A stretch of DNA of 64,000 nt, from the NCBI GenBank assembly GCA_035578175.1, contig JAQMRL010000043.1, forward strand, positions 905,001-969,000, given 5' to 3'. Below the pieces are notes generated by a model that saw only the letters and a list, made by a program, of their open reading frames with translations, did no database searches and had not been told where the DNA came from. Positions 1-11,067 of this stretch are shown here, one piece after another (position 1 is the first letter of the stretch; each line of letters starts with the position of its first letter). Origin of the DNA: Catonia carolina. Lineage: Eukaryota > Arthropoda > Insecta > Hemiptera > Achilidae. The translations under genes and the position numbers were made by a program.

Positions 1-399
<399 letters not shown>

Positions 400-458
400 T
401 TAGACGATATCGTGGGAGTTACCACCTGATCGTTCGGGGAAAAGTAACAGAACTGGGG

Positions 459-473
459 TCTCTTCGTAAGAGA
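459..473 (-). other. Candidate RNA hairpin in the 3' UTR of element 1A
   Basis: TCTCTT-CGT-AAGAGA (plus-strand reading) forms a perfect 6-bp stem. The diverged copy 1C has TTTCTT-CT-AAGAAA at 40575-40588, which keeps all six pairs through a C-G to T-A double change. Folding is inferred from pairing only. Confidence 0.5.
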
Positions 474-648
474 GTTACGGAAGGGTAATTGAAGTAATAA
501 ATTAGTTTCAGAATCATGGGCTGTGGGGCTGTATTGGGAATATTTTACGAAGTATTACCTGGTTTCACGTGATATAAATATCACACGAAACGAGGCTGGG
601 CGGGCGGGACTAACGTTGACAATTCAACTGGCCGAGAATATTCGCGGC

Positions 649-3309
649 TTACAAGTAGTCGTGGAACGGCAGACGGCGTATCCATTCGAGCTTGGCGGTG
701 TCGTAGATTTTTCTGACGAGCTCGATGTCCGACGTCTTGTTGTTGTCGTGCAGCTTCCTCGACGTGGCGTGGATGTGTTCTTCGAGTGAAGGAAGGAGAA
801 GGTGTTCGTGTACGATGGAGTTAGGAATAAGGTAGTGAAAGTTGGCGATTAGGCGGAGGGCACGGTTCTGGAAAGAGATGAATTTTTGACGGTGAGATTT
901 GGCTAGGATGGGCCACCAGACTGGTGACCCGTAGAGCATGAAGGAGCGGATGATGGCCGAGTAGATGAGGAGTTTGAGGGTGTTACGGAGACCTCTCGAC
1001 CGTAGGACAGGTGTTAGCTGATAGAGAAGGATTCTGCTCTTACGGAGTTTCTCTTCGGCGTGCTTGGCGAAGTTTAGTCTTCTGTCCAGTGTGACTCCCA
1101 AGTACTTCACACTGGTCGCCCATGGAAGCTGGTGGTCGTCGATCTTAAGCGGCACTGGCTGCCGTCTCTTCGTTGAGAAGTTGATCGCCTCGCATTTCTG
1201 TGGGTTGAGGGAGAGTTTCCAAGTGGAGCACCACTTGGTAATGAGGAGGAGTTGTTTTTGTAGGTGGGACTTGTTAAGGCGTAAGGATGGGCTTGAGCGG
1301 TAAAGGATGATGTCGTCGGCGTACATGCCGGTCCGGGTTGTGGGTAGGAGAGGAATATCATTTGCGTAAGCAAGGTAGAGTATTGGACCGAGGACCGAGC
1401 CTTGAGGGACTCCGGCTCGGATCGGTTTGACAGAAGAGGTGACGGTGTGGTAGTGTTGGGACGGAGAAGTGACATAAAAGGTTCTGTTAGTGAGGTAGGA
1501 ATTCATCAGGCGGATGATGGGAGGAGGAAAGAGCAAGGAAAGTTTGTATAGGAGCCCCAAGTGCCACACCTTGTCGAATGCTGCCTTGAAGTCAAGGAGC
1601 ACCGCCGTAGTGTCGCGCTTGGTGTTGGTAGCGTTGATGATGTCGGTTGTGAGCCGAAGGAGCTGGAGGGTGGTGGATCTCTGTTTCCGAAAGCCAAATT
1701 GCTCTGGTCGGAGAACAGGGTCGAGTGTTTGGGTTAGGTAGGGCAGGAGTAGTCTCTCAAATAACTTTGAGAAGATGGGTAGGAGAGAAATCGGGCGGTA
1801 GCTGGAAGGATCGGTGGGCGGCTTGTGCGGTTTAGGAATGACGCAGACCTTGGAGAGTTTCCAAGCTGCGGGGAAGTGTTGGGTTGTGAGGATGGCGTTG
1901 AAGATTTGGAGGAGGTGAGGTTTTAAGTGAGGTGGTGAGTTGAGTATGGCCCGTCCGGTGATGTCGTCGGGGCCAGGTACCTTTCTCGGATTGATGGAGC
2001 GGATGACGGAGAGGAGGTCGTCGTCTGTGAATGGTGGTAGGTTTAAGGGTGTAGGGTCGGCGAGTGTAGTGGAGACAGATTGCGTGATATGGTCTAAGTG
2101 GTCGGGATCGGTGTCGGTCTGGTTGTCGGTAAAGTGGGACTCGAAATGCGAGGCGAAGGTCTCGGCGATTCCATGGGCGGAGTACTGCTTCCCATCAGGC
2201 GTGTTGAGAGGGTGACTGGTCCGTGGTTTCCGAAGTAGCTTCCTCGTGGCGTCCCAGGGGTTGTTGCCATCGTCGAGCGTGGTCAGGTATTCCTCCCAGC
2301 TCCGAGAACGGTGCTGGGCGAGGAGATACCGGCATCTCGCTGCCGCTCGGTTGAAGAGTAGTCGATGGCGTGGATCCCCGGTCAGCTGCCAGAGTCGTCT
2401 GCATCGGCGTCGGTCGCTGATGGCGTTGCGAACAGCCGCTGGTAGGCCAGAACGGGTTTGTGGCGAAGGTAGAGATGATGAGGCGGTGAGGCTTGAGTGA
2501 AGAAGGTCGGTTAGGTATAGGATGTGCCGATCGATGTGATCGGGGGTGAGCAAGGTTGGCGGGTTAGGAGGTAGGGCGCCGTCGACTGAGGCGTGGAAGG
2601 AGTCCCAGTCGACTTTGCGGGTAGGAGGAGTTTGTTTGGTGAAGTTAGGCGAGTGGAATTGGAAAAGAACTGGAAGGTGGTCAGAGCCCAAGTCGTTAAT
2701 TACTTGGGTGTCTGGTAGGTATGGTAAGGAGACGGATACACCGTAGTCCAGTATGTCCGGGGTGTGTCCTTGCAGGTGGGTGTGGGTAGGTGAGTCGGGG
2801 ATGTGTAGCGAGATTGGAAGCGGTAGGTCTTGAAGGAAGTGAAGGAGTTCTGTGCCAGCGGTGTTCGTGGATCCACAACCGATGTCGCGATGCTTGGCGT
2901 TCCAGTCACCCCCGATGAAGAGCGGCCGTTGAATCTTGAACAACTCCGTAAGAGCAGTAGGATGAAAGTGGGTGCACGGTGGTCTGTACACTGACACGAA
3001 TGTGACAGGTACAGAGCCGATAGGAACAGAAACTGCAATAGTTTCAAGGAGAGGAATGGTTGGTATTGTGAGGAGGCTGTGGGTGTGGCGCTTATGAATC
3101 ATAATTGCCACACCACCATGGGCTATTCGGGTATTAGGTCGATCGGATCGGTATATGATATACGGAGAGAGCTTGAAGGATTTATGAGGTTGAAGGAAGG
3201 TTTCTTGAAGTAGGACAACATCCACGTCGTGCTCTTCGAGGAATCGCTGCAGGTCGTTCTTATGCTGTTGGATACTCGCTGCGTTCCAGGTGACTACTGT
3301 AAAAGGCAT
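649..3309 (-). CDS. ORF2: endonuclease-reverse transcriptase, H3 family copy 1A
   Basis: An 886-residue Pol protein expected to nick the target and reverse-transcribe the element RNA there (target-primed reverse transcription). The N-terminal AP-like endonuclease (about 1-220) shows N9, QET with E36, GGDWN with D135 and N137, and SDH at 209-211. The RT domain (about 480-740) shows SYRPISLL near 503-510, EQFGFR near 536-541, LLDFKAAFD with D573, GVPQGSVLGP near 633-642 and YADD at 663-666. I see no RNase H domain and no C-terminal zinc knuckle, which fits Jockey and argues against R1, R2 or I. The ATG overlaps the ORF1 stop (TAATG), so translation probably depends on termination-reinitiation (known for SART1; inferred here). 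Confidence 0.95.
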   Translation of the reverse strand: MPFTVVTWNAASIQQHKNDLQRFLEEHDVDVVLLQETFLQPHKSFKLSPYIIYRSDRPNTRIAHGGVAIMIHKRHTHSLLTIPTIPLLETIAVSVPIGSVPVTFVSVYRPPCTHFHPTALTELFKIQRPLFIGGDWNAKHRDIGCGSTNTAGTELLHFLQDLPLPISLHIPDSPTHTHLQGHTPDILDYGVSVSLPYLPDTQVINDLGSDHLPVLFQFHSPNFTKQTPPTRKVDWDSFHASVDGALPPNPPTLLTPDHIDRHILYLTDLLHSSLTASSSLPSPQTRSGLPAAVRNAISDRRRCRRLWQLTGDPRHRLLFNRAAARCRYLLAQHRSRSWEEYLTTLDDGNNPWDATRKLLRKPRTSHPLNTPDGKQYSAHGIAETFASHFESHFTDNQTDTDPDHLDHITQSVSTTLADPTPLNLPPFTDDDLLSVIRSINPRKVPGPDDITGRAILNSPPHLKPHLLQIFNAILTTQHFPAAWKLSKVCVIPKPHKPPTDPSSYRPISLLPIFSKLFERLLLPYLTQTLDPVLRPEQFGFRKQRSTTLQLLRLTTDIINATNTKRDTTAVLLDFKAAFDKVWHLGLLYKLSLLFPPPIIRLMNSYLTNRTFYVTSPSQHYHTVTSSVKPIRAGVPQGSVLGPILYLAYANDIPLLPTTRTGMYADDIILYRSSPSLRLNKSHLQKQLLLITKWCSTWKLSLNPQKCEAINFSTKRRQPVPLKIDDHQLPWATSVKYLGVTLDRRLNFAKHAEEKLRKSRILLYQLTPVLRSRGLRNTLKLLIYSAIIRSFMLYGSPVWWPILAKSHRQKFISFQNRALRLIANFHYLIPNSIVHEHLLLPSLEEHIHATSRKLHDNNKTSDIELVRKIYDTAKLEWIRRLPFHDYL

Positions 3310-4559
3310 TACGAGAGTAACAAGGGGAGCGATGAAATTACCGTAGAGATTATCTCATCTAAAGATTGCGCAGTGGCGAGCTTCTGTAACGTCTGAATGG
3401 CCCAGTTCAAGAATTTCGGCGACGTTATCAGTGTGAAAAAGTTGGCACTGGAGGGCTTTGGCTCAGGTGGAGCAGAAGTGGTTGGTTTCGTCGGAAGGGC
3501 GGGGAAGTCCGAGCTCTTATGATGAAATACTGGCCTACTGGGGTTGATTATCACCGGTTGTGCCTGGGTAAAATGCCTAGTTGGTGGAGAAGTGTTCCTC
3601 GGTGACGAGGTTTTGTAAATAGTCTTACGGACCGTCTGCCGGGCCGGTGGGGAGATTGGGGAGCTAGCCGGCCCGGCTTTAGAATGAGAAGGGACAGGGG
3701 TTGGAGCGGTAGAGCTCGGCTGTGCAGTCGCTGTCGAAGTCGTTGCTGGTCGTTGTTGCTGCTGTCTTCTTCTCTGCAGTGTCTTGTGTGCAGGGCACCC
3801 CCGGTAGTTAGCCGGGTGGTTACCCTGACAGTTGCAGCACGTTGGGGCCTCCTGCAGTGTTCTACAATCCTTGGCGTCATGCTCCCCTCCGCACTTGACG
3901 CATCGGGGCGCATGACAGCAGTTGACAGACGAATGGCCGAAGCGCTGGCATCTAAAACACTGCGGCAGGCCCGGACGACTCTTGAAAGCTTCGATCGTGA
4001 CAGCGACGTTGAAGAGCTGGTGGATGTCATATATCTCCGTCGAGTTGGCCTCCTTCCTGATCCGGACGTAGAAGACATTTATGGGGCGTCCCCCTAAACC
4101 TTTTATAGGCTGGACTAAGGTGACGGTGTGACCCGCCACCTGTAGTGCCAGCTTGATGTCTGCCGGATCAGTGCTGTAGTGCAGTCCCTTTATTGCAACC
4201 TTGATGTCGGCGGGCTCATCGAGGTGGTAGGTATGAAAGTATACCCCCTCCTCGATGAACAACGCACGGATGGTTTTAAAATCAGCAACGGTGGAGCTCC
4301 GAAGCATGTAGGTGGAGCCCTTGCAGGTCACCACATACTTCGAAGAAACCGCCGCGCTGATTTTTGAAGAAAGTGCAGTCCACGCCGTTGGCACCTTAAA
4401 AACCAACGGCGGGATTTTGGGACACCCTGTAGAAGGTGTCCCGCTCGTGTCTGTTGACCCTGTAGATGATGATGATGATGCTGCAGTGGTGTCTGGTCGT
4501 TGACGCTTGCGTGCAACGACCTCCACAAAGTCTTCTGGCGAAGGCTGGTCACACTCCAT
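3309..4559 (-). CDS. ORF1: Gag-like zinc-knuckle protein, H3 family copy 1A
   Basis: A 416-residue nucleic-acid-binding protein expected to package element RNA. A low-complexity N-terminus holds a basic motif VVARKRQR (about 14-21, possible nuclear localisation signal). A PRE_C2HC-type region follows (about 118-195, with VAIKGLH), then three knuckles: C201-C204-H209-C214, C220-C223-H227-C232 and C241-C244-H248-C255. A Pro/Ser/Thr-rich linker leads to a conserved C-terminal block (374-416) containing TSPKFLNW and ISTVISSL, shared with the other two families. The start is the first ATG of the element, only 29 nt from its 5' end. The knuckle spacing is typical of Jockey-group Gag proteins. Confidence 0.93.
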   Translation of the reverse strand: MECDQPSPEDFVEVVARKRQRPDTTAASSSSSTGSTDTSGTPSTGCPKIPPLVFKVPTAWTALSSKISAAVSSKYVVTCKGSTYMLRSSTVADFKTIRALFIEEGVYFHTYHLDEPADIKVAIKGLHYSTDPADIKLALQVAGHTVTLVQPIKGLGGRPINVFYVRIRKEANSTEIYDIHQLFNVAVTIEAFKSRPGLPQCFRCQRFGHSSVNCCHAPRCVKCGGEHDAKDCRTLQEAPTCCNCQGNHPANYRGCPAHKTLQRRRQQQQRPATTSTATAQPSSTAPTPVPSHSKAGPASSPISPPARQTVRKTIYKTSSPRNTSPPTRHFTQAQPVIINPSRPVFHHKSSDFPALPTKPTTSAPPEPKPSSANFFTLITSPKFLNWAIQTLQKLATAQSLDEIISTVISSLPLLLS

Positions 4560-4588
4560 GTTGACTCTTCGGTGTCTCTGGAGCGTAT

Positions 4589-4599
4589 TGCCGCGCCAC
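4589..4599. repeat. Target-site duplication, right copy, H3-family element 1A
   Basis: TGCCGCGCCAC matches 361-371. Its element-proximal base lies 30 nt, and its far base 20 nt, from the first T of the H3 TAAATA box (position 4619, minus strand). Confidence 0.95.
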
Positions 4600-5126
<527 letters not shown>

Positions 5127-5178
5127 GCGTCGCGCCACAAGCCGCTTGCGAAAGTCTATTAAGAGCCTTCAATAAAAC

Positions 5179-5194
5179 GGCCCTTTTCAGGGCC
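5179..5194 (+). terminator. Histone 3' stem-loop, H4 unit 1
   Basis: GGCCCTTTTCAGGGCC: a 6-bp stem with a TTTC loop, followed by ACCA. This is the binding site for SLBP and the U7-dependent processing signal of replication-dependent histone mRNAs. Confidence 0.95.
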
Positions 5195-5698
5195 ACCAAA
5201 CCAATAACATGAGGTTTTCAATAATGTGAATTTCTTTATCTCCTCTCGCGTCTTTGTATAACGAACGGAAGAGGCTACTACCGCTGTAATATAATGATAA
5301 TAATAATGTGCACGCACAGAGACCGTTAATGAACAAACAGATAGATAGACAGACACGGACGAATGATCTTCTTGTTTGTCGGTTATCACATAATATAATC
5401 ATCAGTAGATTACTGGAAAATGAAATAAGAAGAAGAAATCGTGGTTGTGTTGTAAATTTCATAGTATTGTCGGGCGGTGCAGGTGAGCAAGCAGCAGCAC
5501 CAGCGGCATCGGCAGTATTAGGAAGAGTTATTCGTTCTATTTTAGAGAGGAAAAAAAAAAAAAAAAATAAGGAAATGAAGAGGAATTTTTTTTTTTTTAT
5601 TTTCTCTCCTTCGCCGCCGCTTTGTTACATGCTGACAGAACAATAATTATTCTTAAAAAGAGTTCAAACAGATTAAAACCTAGTCATGAAATTTTGGT
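5195..5698. other. H4-H2A convergent spacer, unit 1
   Basis: About 500 bp of AT-rich non-coding DNA between the two convergent stem-loops. It contains short GATA/GACA runs near 5340, a poly(A) run near 5550 and a poly(T) run near 5587. This copy lacks an AG dinucleotide near 5580 that other units have. I see no gene. Confidence 0.8.
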
Positions 5699-5714
5699 GG
5701 CCCTGAAAAGGGCC
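5699..5714 (-). terminator. Histone 3' stem-loop, H2A unit 1
   Basis: Reverse-complement copy of the 16-nt histone stem-loop, 54 bp past the H2A stop. Confidence 0.95.
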
Positions 5715-5767
5715 GTTTCAATGCTGTGTCGCCTGTATAGCAGCTGCAGCTCCCAACGAGGTCCCGC

Positions 5768-6476
<709 letters not shown>

Positions 6477-6609
6477 ACTTGCGATCTGAACTCCGCACGG
6501 AACACACCTACCGAGAGCACAGCTTGCGAATACTACCAGACGACTACCTCCTGGGAAAAAGGAGACGAGTGTTGCTAGTGGGAAGAACTGGCAACACTGC
6601 AGCAGCAGG

Positions 6610-7926
6610 ATGGCAACGCCGCCCAGCAGTGAAGAAGGTATGGATATACCTGCCACCATCGACAATGAGGGATTCCAGACCGTCGCCCGTAAACGATGCA
6701 GGGTCAACAACCCGGACAACAGTTCCAGTACTATAGAAGGTATGCCATCTATTATTAACAGTTCTTTAACCTCACCCCCCTCACCCACCACTAACTCTTC
6801 TAACAATACAACAACCCACATTCCTACAATTCGAAACAAAATTCCACCTTTTGTATTTAAAGCACCACCCCGTTGGTCCGCTATAGTTAAACTTCTAACA
6901 ACTCACCTTTCTTCTAAATTTAACGTCACTTCACGTGGTAATTCTTTCTCTCTCCACACAAATAACATTGACGATTACTCTAAAGCTAAAACTGTCCTCA
7001 TTTCTGAGGGCATTAATTTCCATAGTTATTATACTTCCCAATCCGATGAGGTCAAAGTCGCCATCAAAGGATTACACCATTCAATTGAAGCAATCGAGGT
7101 GTCGGACTACCTCGTAGATCTTGGATACACGGTCAAACATTGCCAGAACATCTCTGGCCGTGCTGGCCGTCCTCTCAACGTCTTCCTTGTGAAGCTCCAG
7201 AAGAAAGAAGGATACGAGGCAATATACAAGCTGAACTCTATCTTTAATATTGTAGTAACTGTGGAAGCTTTCCGACCACGGCCTGGCCTTCCACAGTGCT
7301 ACAAATGTCAGAGATATGGCCACTCCTCGGTCAATTGCAATCACGAGTTACGTTGTGTTAAGTGTGGGGCTCAACACGACGCTGCTCAATGTGAGGGCAA
7401 GCTGATCGAGGAGCCGAAGTGTTGTAATTGCAACGGCAGACATCCCGCCAATTATCGAGGCTGCCCTACGCATGTCAAGCTGGTAGCTGACAGGAAGAGG
7501 ACCGACGCCAAGTCGACAGCAGCGACCTCATCGGCTCCTTCCCTCCCCGTACCCTCTCAACCACAACCTTCAACATCTAAACACACTCCTCCTCAGACTC
7601 AAACTACTTCCTATAAGAAAACTATTTTCAAAACACCTGCTACCCGCACCCCAATCCCAAAATCACAAATCCCCCAGCTTCCTAAACAGCATATTAGCAC
7701 CCCTTCACAACCAGTCTACCAGAAAGACTTTCCCCCGCTTCCAAGCAAAAAGCAACAACAACCCGCATCAGACACTCCATTCAATTTAACATCTATCATT
7801 GCCTTCCTCACATCCCCAAAATTTTTAACATGGATTGCATCCCTCCTCCCTAAACTCACATCAGCCAAGTCAACTTCAGAAGCCATCTCAACTGTAATTT
7901 CATCTCTGACCTCCCTCCTCGTTTAA
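6610..7926 (+). CDS. ORF1: Gag-like zinc-knuckle protein, H2B family copy 2A
   Basis: 438 residues with the same layout as the H3-family ORF1: basic motif FQTVARKRCR (22-31), PRE_C2HC-type region (about 148-225), knuckles C230-C233-H238-C243, C249-C252-H256-C261 and C271-C274-H278-C285, a Pro/Gln/Thr-rich linker, and the conserved C-terminal block (394-438) with TSPKFLTW and ISTVISSL. It is expected to bind element RNA. The start is the first ATG that opens this frame inside the element. The stop overlaps the ORF2 ATG (TAATG at 7924-7928). Confidence 0.93.
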   Translation: MATPPSSEEGMDIPATIDNEGFQTVARKRCRVNNPDNSSSTIEGMPSIINSSLTSPPSPTTNSSNNTTTHIPTIRNKIPPFVFKAPPRWSAIVKLLTTHLSSKFNVTSRGNSFSLHTNNIDDYSKAKTVLISEGINFHSYYTSQSDEVKVAIKGLHHSIEAIEVSDYLVDLGYTVKHCQNISGRAGRPLNVFLVKLQKKEGYEAIYKLNSIFNIVVTVEAFRPRPGLPQCYKCQRYGHSSVNCNHELRCVKCGAQHDAAQCEGKLIEEPKCCNCNGRHPANYRGCPTHVKLVADRKRTDAKSTAATSSAPSLPVPSQPQPSTSKHTPPQTQTTSYKKTIFKTPATRTPIPKSQIPQLPKQHISTPSQPVYQKDFPPLPSKKQQQPASDTPFNLTSIIAFLTSPKFLTWIASLLPKLTSAKSTSEAISTVISSLTSLLV

Positions 7927-10598
7927 TGACCCTACGCATCCTATCGTGGAACGGTAACGGCGTCACAAGACAACGGAACGACCTTCTCCGTCTACTGATT
8001 GACCATGACGTCGATATAGTCCTCCTACAAGAGACACACTTCCTTCCAACCTCCCGATTTAAATTATCCCCCTATATCGTTTACCGCACTGACCGCCCCC
8101 CTACCACCAACCGCCCCGCAGGGGGTGTAGCGATCCTAATACACAGGCGACATACCCACAACCTCATCGACACCCCCACCATCCCATCAATAGAGCACAT
8201 CGCTATAACTGTCCCACTCTTCTCCCAACTAGTCACTTTTATTTCTATCTACCGCCCCCCAACACAACCTGACTACCACCCCTCCGCCCTTGCTGAGCTC
8301 TTCCATCACCAGCACCCTGTGTTTGCTGCGGGGGACTGGAACAGCAAGCACAGAGACTTCGGCTGCCATTCCACCAACACTGCAGGCAACTCCATCGTCA
8401 CCTTCTTAGAGAGATCCCCCCTCCCTCTAGCACTTCACATACCACAAACGGCTACCAGGATACCCCCAACCGCTTCGCACCAACCGGACATCCTAGACTA
8501 CGCCATCTCGGCTAGCCTAGAGTCCATTCCAGAGATTCATGTACTTCCGGAACTAAACTCCGACCATCTCCCGGTCTTATTTACATTTTTCTCCCCTAAT
8601 GCTCGCATCCCTACACCATCCACGAAACTTAAAGTTTCGTGGCCTTCATACTACGATTCTGTAGAGTCTTTACTCCCCCCCCAATCGCCCCCTATCAATT
8701 CAATACCTGAGCTGGAATCTCATCTCCAGACTATCACCACAATAATGACCCAATCAATTCAACAAAACTCGTCTCCAAGACCACCGCGAACCAGATCATC
8801 GCTCCCGCCTGCAGTGAAAACTGCGATCGCCGACAGAAGACGTCTACGACGGCTCTGGCAGCGCACGCGCGACCCGCATCATCGGGCCCTCTTCAACCGC
8901 GCTGCTGCCAGGTGCAAGCTTCTAGTCGACGAGAACCGGACCAGCCATTGGGAAGACTACCTGGAGAGAGTAGCAGACTCCGGCAAGCCATGGGAGGCCG
9001 CCCGCTGTCTCCTGTCAAAACAGAGAAAGAGCCACCCTCTCAACACTCCTACAGGACAGACCTACTCGGCGCAGGAGATAGCGAACGCCTTCGCTTCGCA
9101 CTTCGAAAATCACTTCACAACACCTCCTACCGTTCATCCCGAACAGGATGAACAAATACAACATTCAGTTAAACTCACCCTCTCTGATCCCACTCCCACA
9201 CACATGCCACCCTTCACGATGGACGACATTACTTCAGTAATTAAGTCCATCAACCCCAAGAAAGCCCCTGGTCCAGACAACATTACCGGATACGCCATTC
9301 TAAACTCACCCCCAGAGCTAAAACACCATCTCCTAACAATTTTCAATGCTGTAATAGCACTACAGCACTTCCCTACTTCTTGGAAGATATCCAACATTTT
9401 CACTATATTGAAACCCCACAAACCTCCAACAAATCCAGATAGCTATAGGCCCATTTCGCTTCTACCGATCCTATCGAAACTTTTCGAAAGATTACTCCTC
9501 CCGCGTCTGCGCCAAACAATTGATTCAGTTCTCCCTCCCGAACAATTTGGATTCCGACAAGGACATTCAACAACAACCCAACTCCTCCGCATCGTAACAG
9601 CACTAGTAGATGCCAAAAACTCCCACAGCAATACGACGGCTGTGCTGCTTGACTTTAAAGCAGCATTTGACAGAGTATGGCATGTGGGACTCCTGTTTAA
9701 GCTTTCAAAATTCTTTCCGCCACCCACAGTTAGGCTCATTCACTCCTATCTATCAGATAGAAAATTCCAAGTATCGGCACCCAATCGCCACTTCTACTCA
9801 CTCAAGTCCCCACTTACCTCATCTACCGCAGGTGTACCTCAGGGCTCAGTCCTTGGGCCCCTCCTGTATTTAATGTACACCTACGACTTTCCAGTTAGAG
9901 ATTCCATCAAACTCGGACTGTTTGCTGATGACGCTATTCTATACCGTCACAGCAGATGCCTCCGTCTTAACTGTCACGCGCTGCAAAATCACCTGCTTCT
10001 AATTACGAGTTGGTGTCGTATCTGGCGTCTCTCCCTCAATCCCTCAAAGTGCGAAGCTATACACTTCACAGCGAAGAAGAAAATCCCACCACCTCTTCGT
10101 CTGGAAGGACAACTCCTCCCATGGCAGAACAGCGTCAAATACCTTGGAGTCGAACTAGACAGCCGGCTGACTCTCCAGCATCACATCACAGACAAACTCA
10201 GCAAGGGCAGAGTCCTCTGTGCCATGCTTTACCCCCTTCTAAATTCAAAATCCTTCTCAACAAAATTAAAACTCCTAATGTATTCATCTATTCTTCGACC
10301 CTTCCTTGTTTATGCGTCACCAGTATGGTGGCCACTACTCTCCAAAACTTCTAAAACCAAAGTCGCTGCCTTCCAAAACAAAATCCTTCGTAACATTACA
10401 AAATTTCACTATCTCATCCCCAATCGTACTATACATGAATACCTAAACTTCCCCACCCTAGAGGACTATATCCGCAACACCTCAAGAAAGCTCCACGACG
10501 CCGGCAAAACATCTACAATCACCCTCATCGAACAAATTTACTCAACCCCCCATCCTCCAGAAGACTACAAGATATTACCGTTCCACGACTTCCTTTAA
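7926..10598 (+). CDS. ORF2: endonuclease-reverse transcriptase, H2B family copy 2A
   Basis: 890 residues. The AP-like endonuclease shows N9, E36 (QET), D137 and N139 (GDWN), and SDH at 212-214. The RT shows SYRPISLLPI, EQFGFRQGHS, LLDFKAAFD with D576, GVPQGSVLGP and FADD at 666-669. The region after RT (about 210 residues) has no RNase H and no CCHC. It is related along its whole length to the H3- and H1-family Pol proteins. It differs from copy 2B at only a few residues, for example VRDS against VSDS near 658. Confidence 0.95.
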   Translation: MTLRILSWNGNGVTRQRNDLLRLLIDHDVDIVLLQETHFLPTSRFKLSPYIVYRTDRPPTTNRPAGGVAILIHRRHTHNLIDTPTIPSIEHIAITVPLFSQLVTFISIYRPPTQPDYHPSALAELFHHQHPVFAAGDWNSKHRDFGCHSTNTAGNSIVTFLERSPLPLALHIPQTATRIPPTASHQPDILDYAISASLESIPEIHVLPELNSDHLPVLFTFFSPNARIPTPSTKLKVSWPSYYDSVESLLPPQSPPINSIPELESHLQTITTIMTQSIQQNSSPRPPRTRSSLPPAVKTAIADRRRLRRLWQRTRDPHHRALFNRAAARCKLLVDENRTSHWEDYLERVADSGKPWEAARCLLSKQRKSHPLNTPTGQTYSAQEIANAFASHFENHFTTPPTVHPEQDEQIQHSVKLTLSDPTPTHMPPFTMDDITSVIKSINPKKAPGPDNITGYAILNSPPELKHHLLTIFNAVIALQHFPTSWKISNIFTILKPHKPPTNPDSYRPISLLPILSKLFERLLLPRLRQTIDSVLPPEQFGFRQGHSTTTQLLRIVTALVDAKNSHSNTTAVLLDFKAAFDRVWHVGLLFKLSKFFPPPTVRLIHSYLSDRKFQVSAPNRHFYSLKSPLTSSTAGVPQGSVLGPLLYLMYTYDFPVRDSIKLGLFADDAILYRHSRCLRLNCHALQNHLLLITSWCRIWRLSLNPSKCEAIHFTAKKKIPPPLRLEGQLLPWQNSVKYLGVELDSRLTLQHHITDKLSKGRVLCAMLYPLLNSKSFSTKLKLLMYSSILRPFLVYASPVWWPLLSKTSKTKVAAFQNKILRNITKFHYLIPNRTIHEYLNFPTLEDYIRNTSRKLHDAGKTSTITLIEQIYSTPHPPEDYKILPFHDFL

Positions 10599-10671
10599 AC
10601 ACCTACACACACCCCCCATAACGTATATAACTTACAAATGCTTTAGTAGATAATCGTCAAACTTCCTTTCC

Positions 10672-10675
<4 letters not shown>

Positions 10676-10729
<54 letters not shown>
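10676..10729 (+). repeat. Internal poly(A) tract of element 2A
   Basis: 54 consecutive A, 78 nt after the ORF2 stop but 362 nt before the element 3' end. Copy 2B has 74 A at the same place. This is not a terminal poly(A) tail. Confidence 0.9.
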
Positions 10730-10733
<4 letters not shown>

Positions 10734-11051
10734 TATATAAAATATTAAAAGGCCACTGAATTTTAAAAAATACACAAAAAAAAAAAAAGAAAAGAGCCGT
10801 TTCTCAACTCCCCACACCTACTACCCTAAGAATTGCCACACTTCCACAAAGTATAAATTTTTCCTCGACTTTAAATTCACCTATTCACCATTAAAAATTA
10901 TCCCCTGTATACAACCATGCTCCACCTACCTCCCAATCCAGTCTAACAACTTTTCAAACAAATTCTCTCCTCAATTCCAACCTGAGGTTACAAGATCTGT
11001 TAATATGTTCTACGAGCGACCAGGTGCATACCAGCACGATGTCGCCATTAT

Positions 11052-11067
11052 AGGGCTTCTTAGCCCT
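11052..11067 (+). other. Candidate 3'-terminal RNA hairpin of element 2A
   Basis: AGGGCT-TCTT-AGCCCT forms a perfect 6-bp stem with a 4-nt loop, 24 nt from the element 3' end. It is also present in copy 2B (36049-36064). The size matches the histone 3' stem-loop and the loop TCTT fits the UYUN loop type, but the stem sequence differs. Confidence 0.6.

Noticed and set aside
10632..10817. Phe-rich open frame across the internal poly(A) tract
   Set aside because: Antisense translation of homopolymer.
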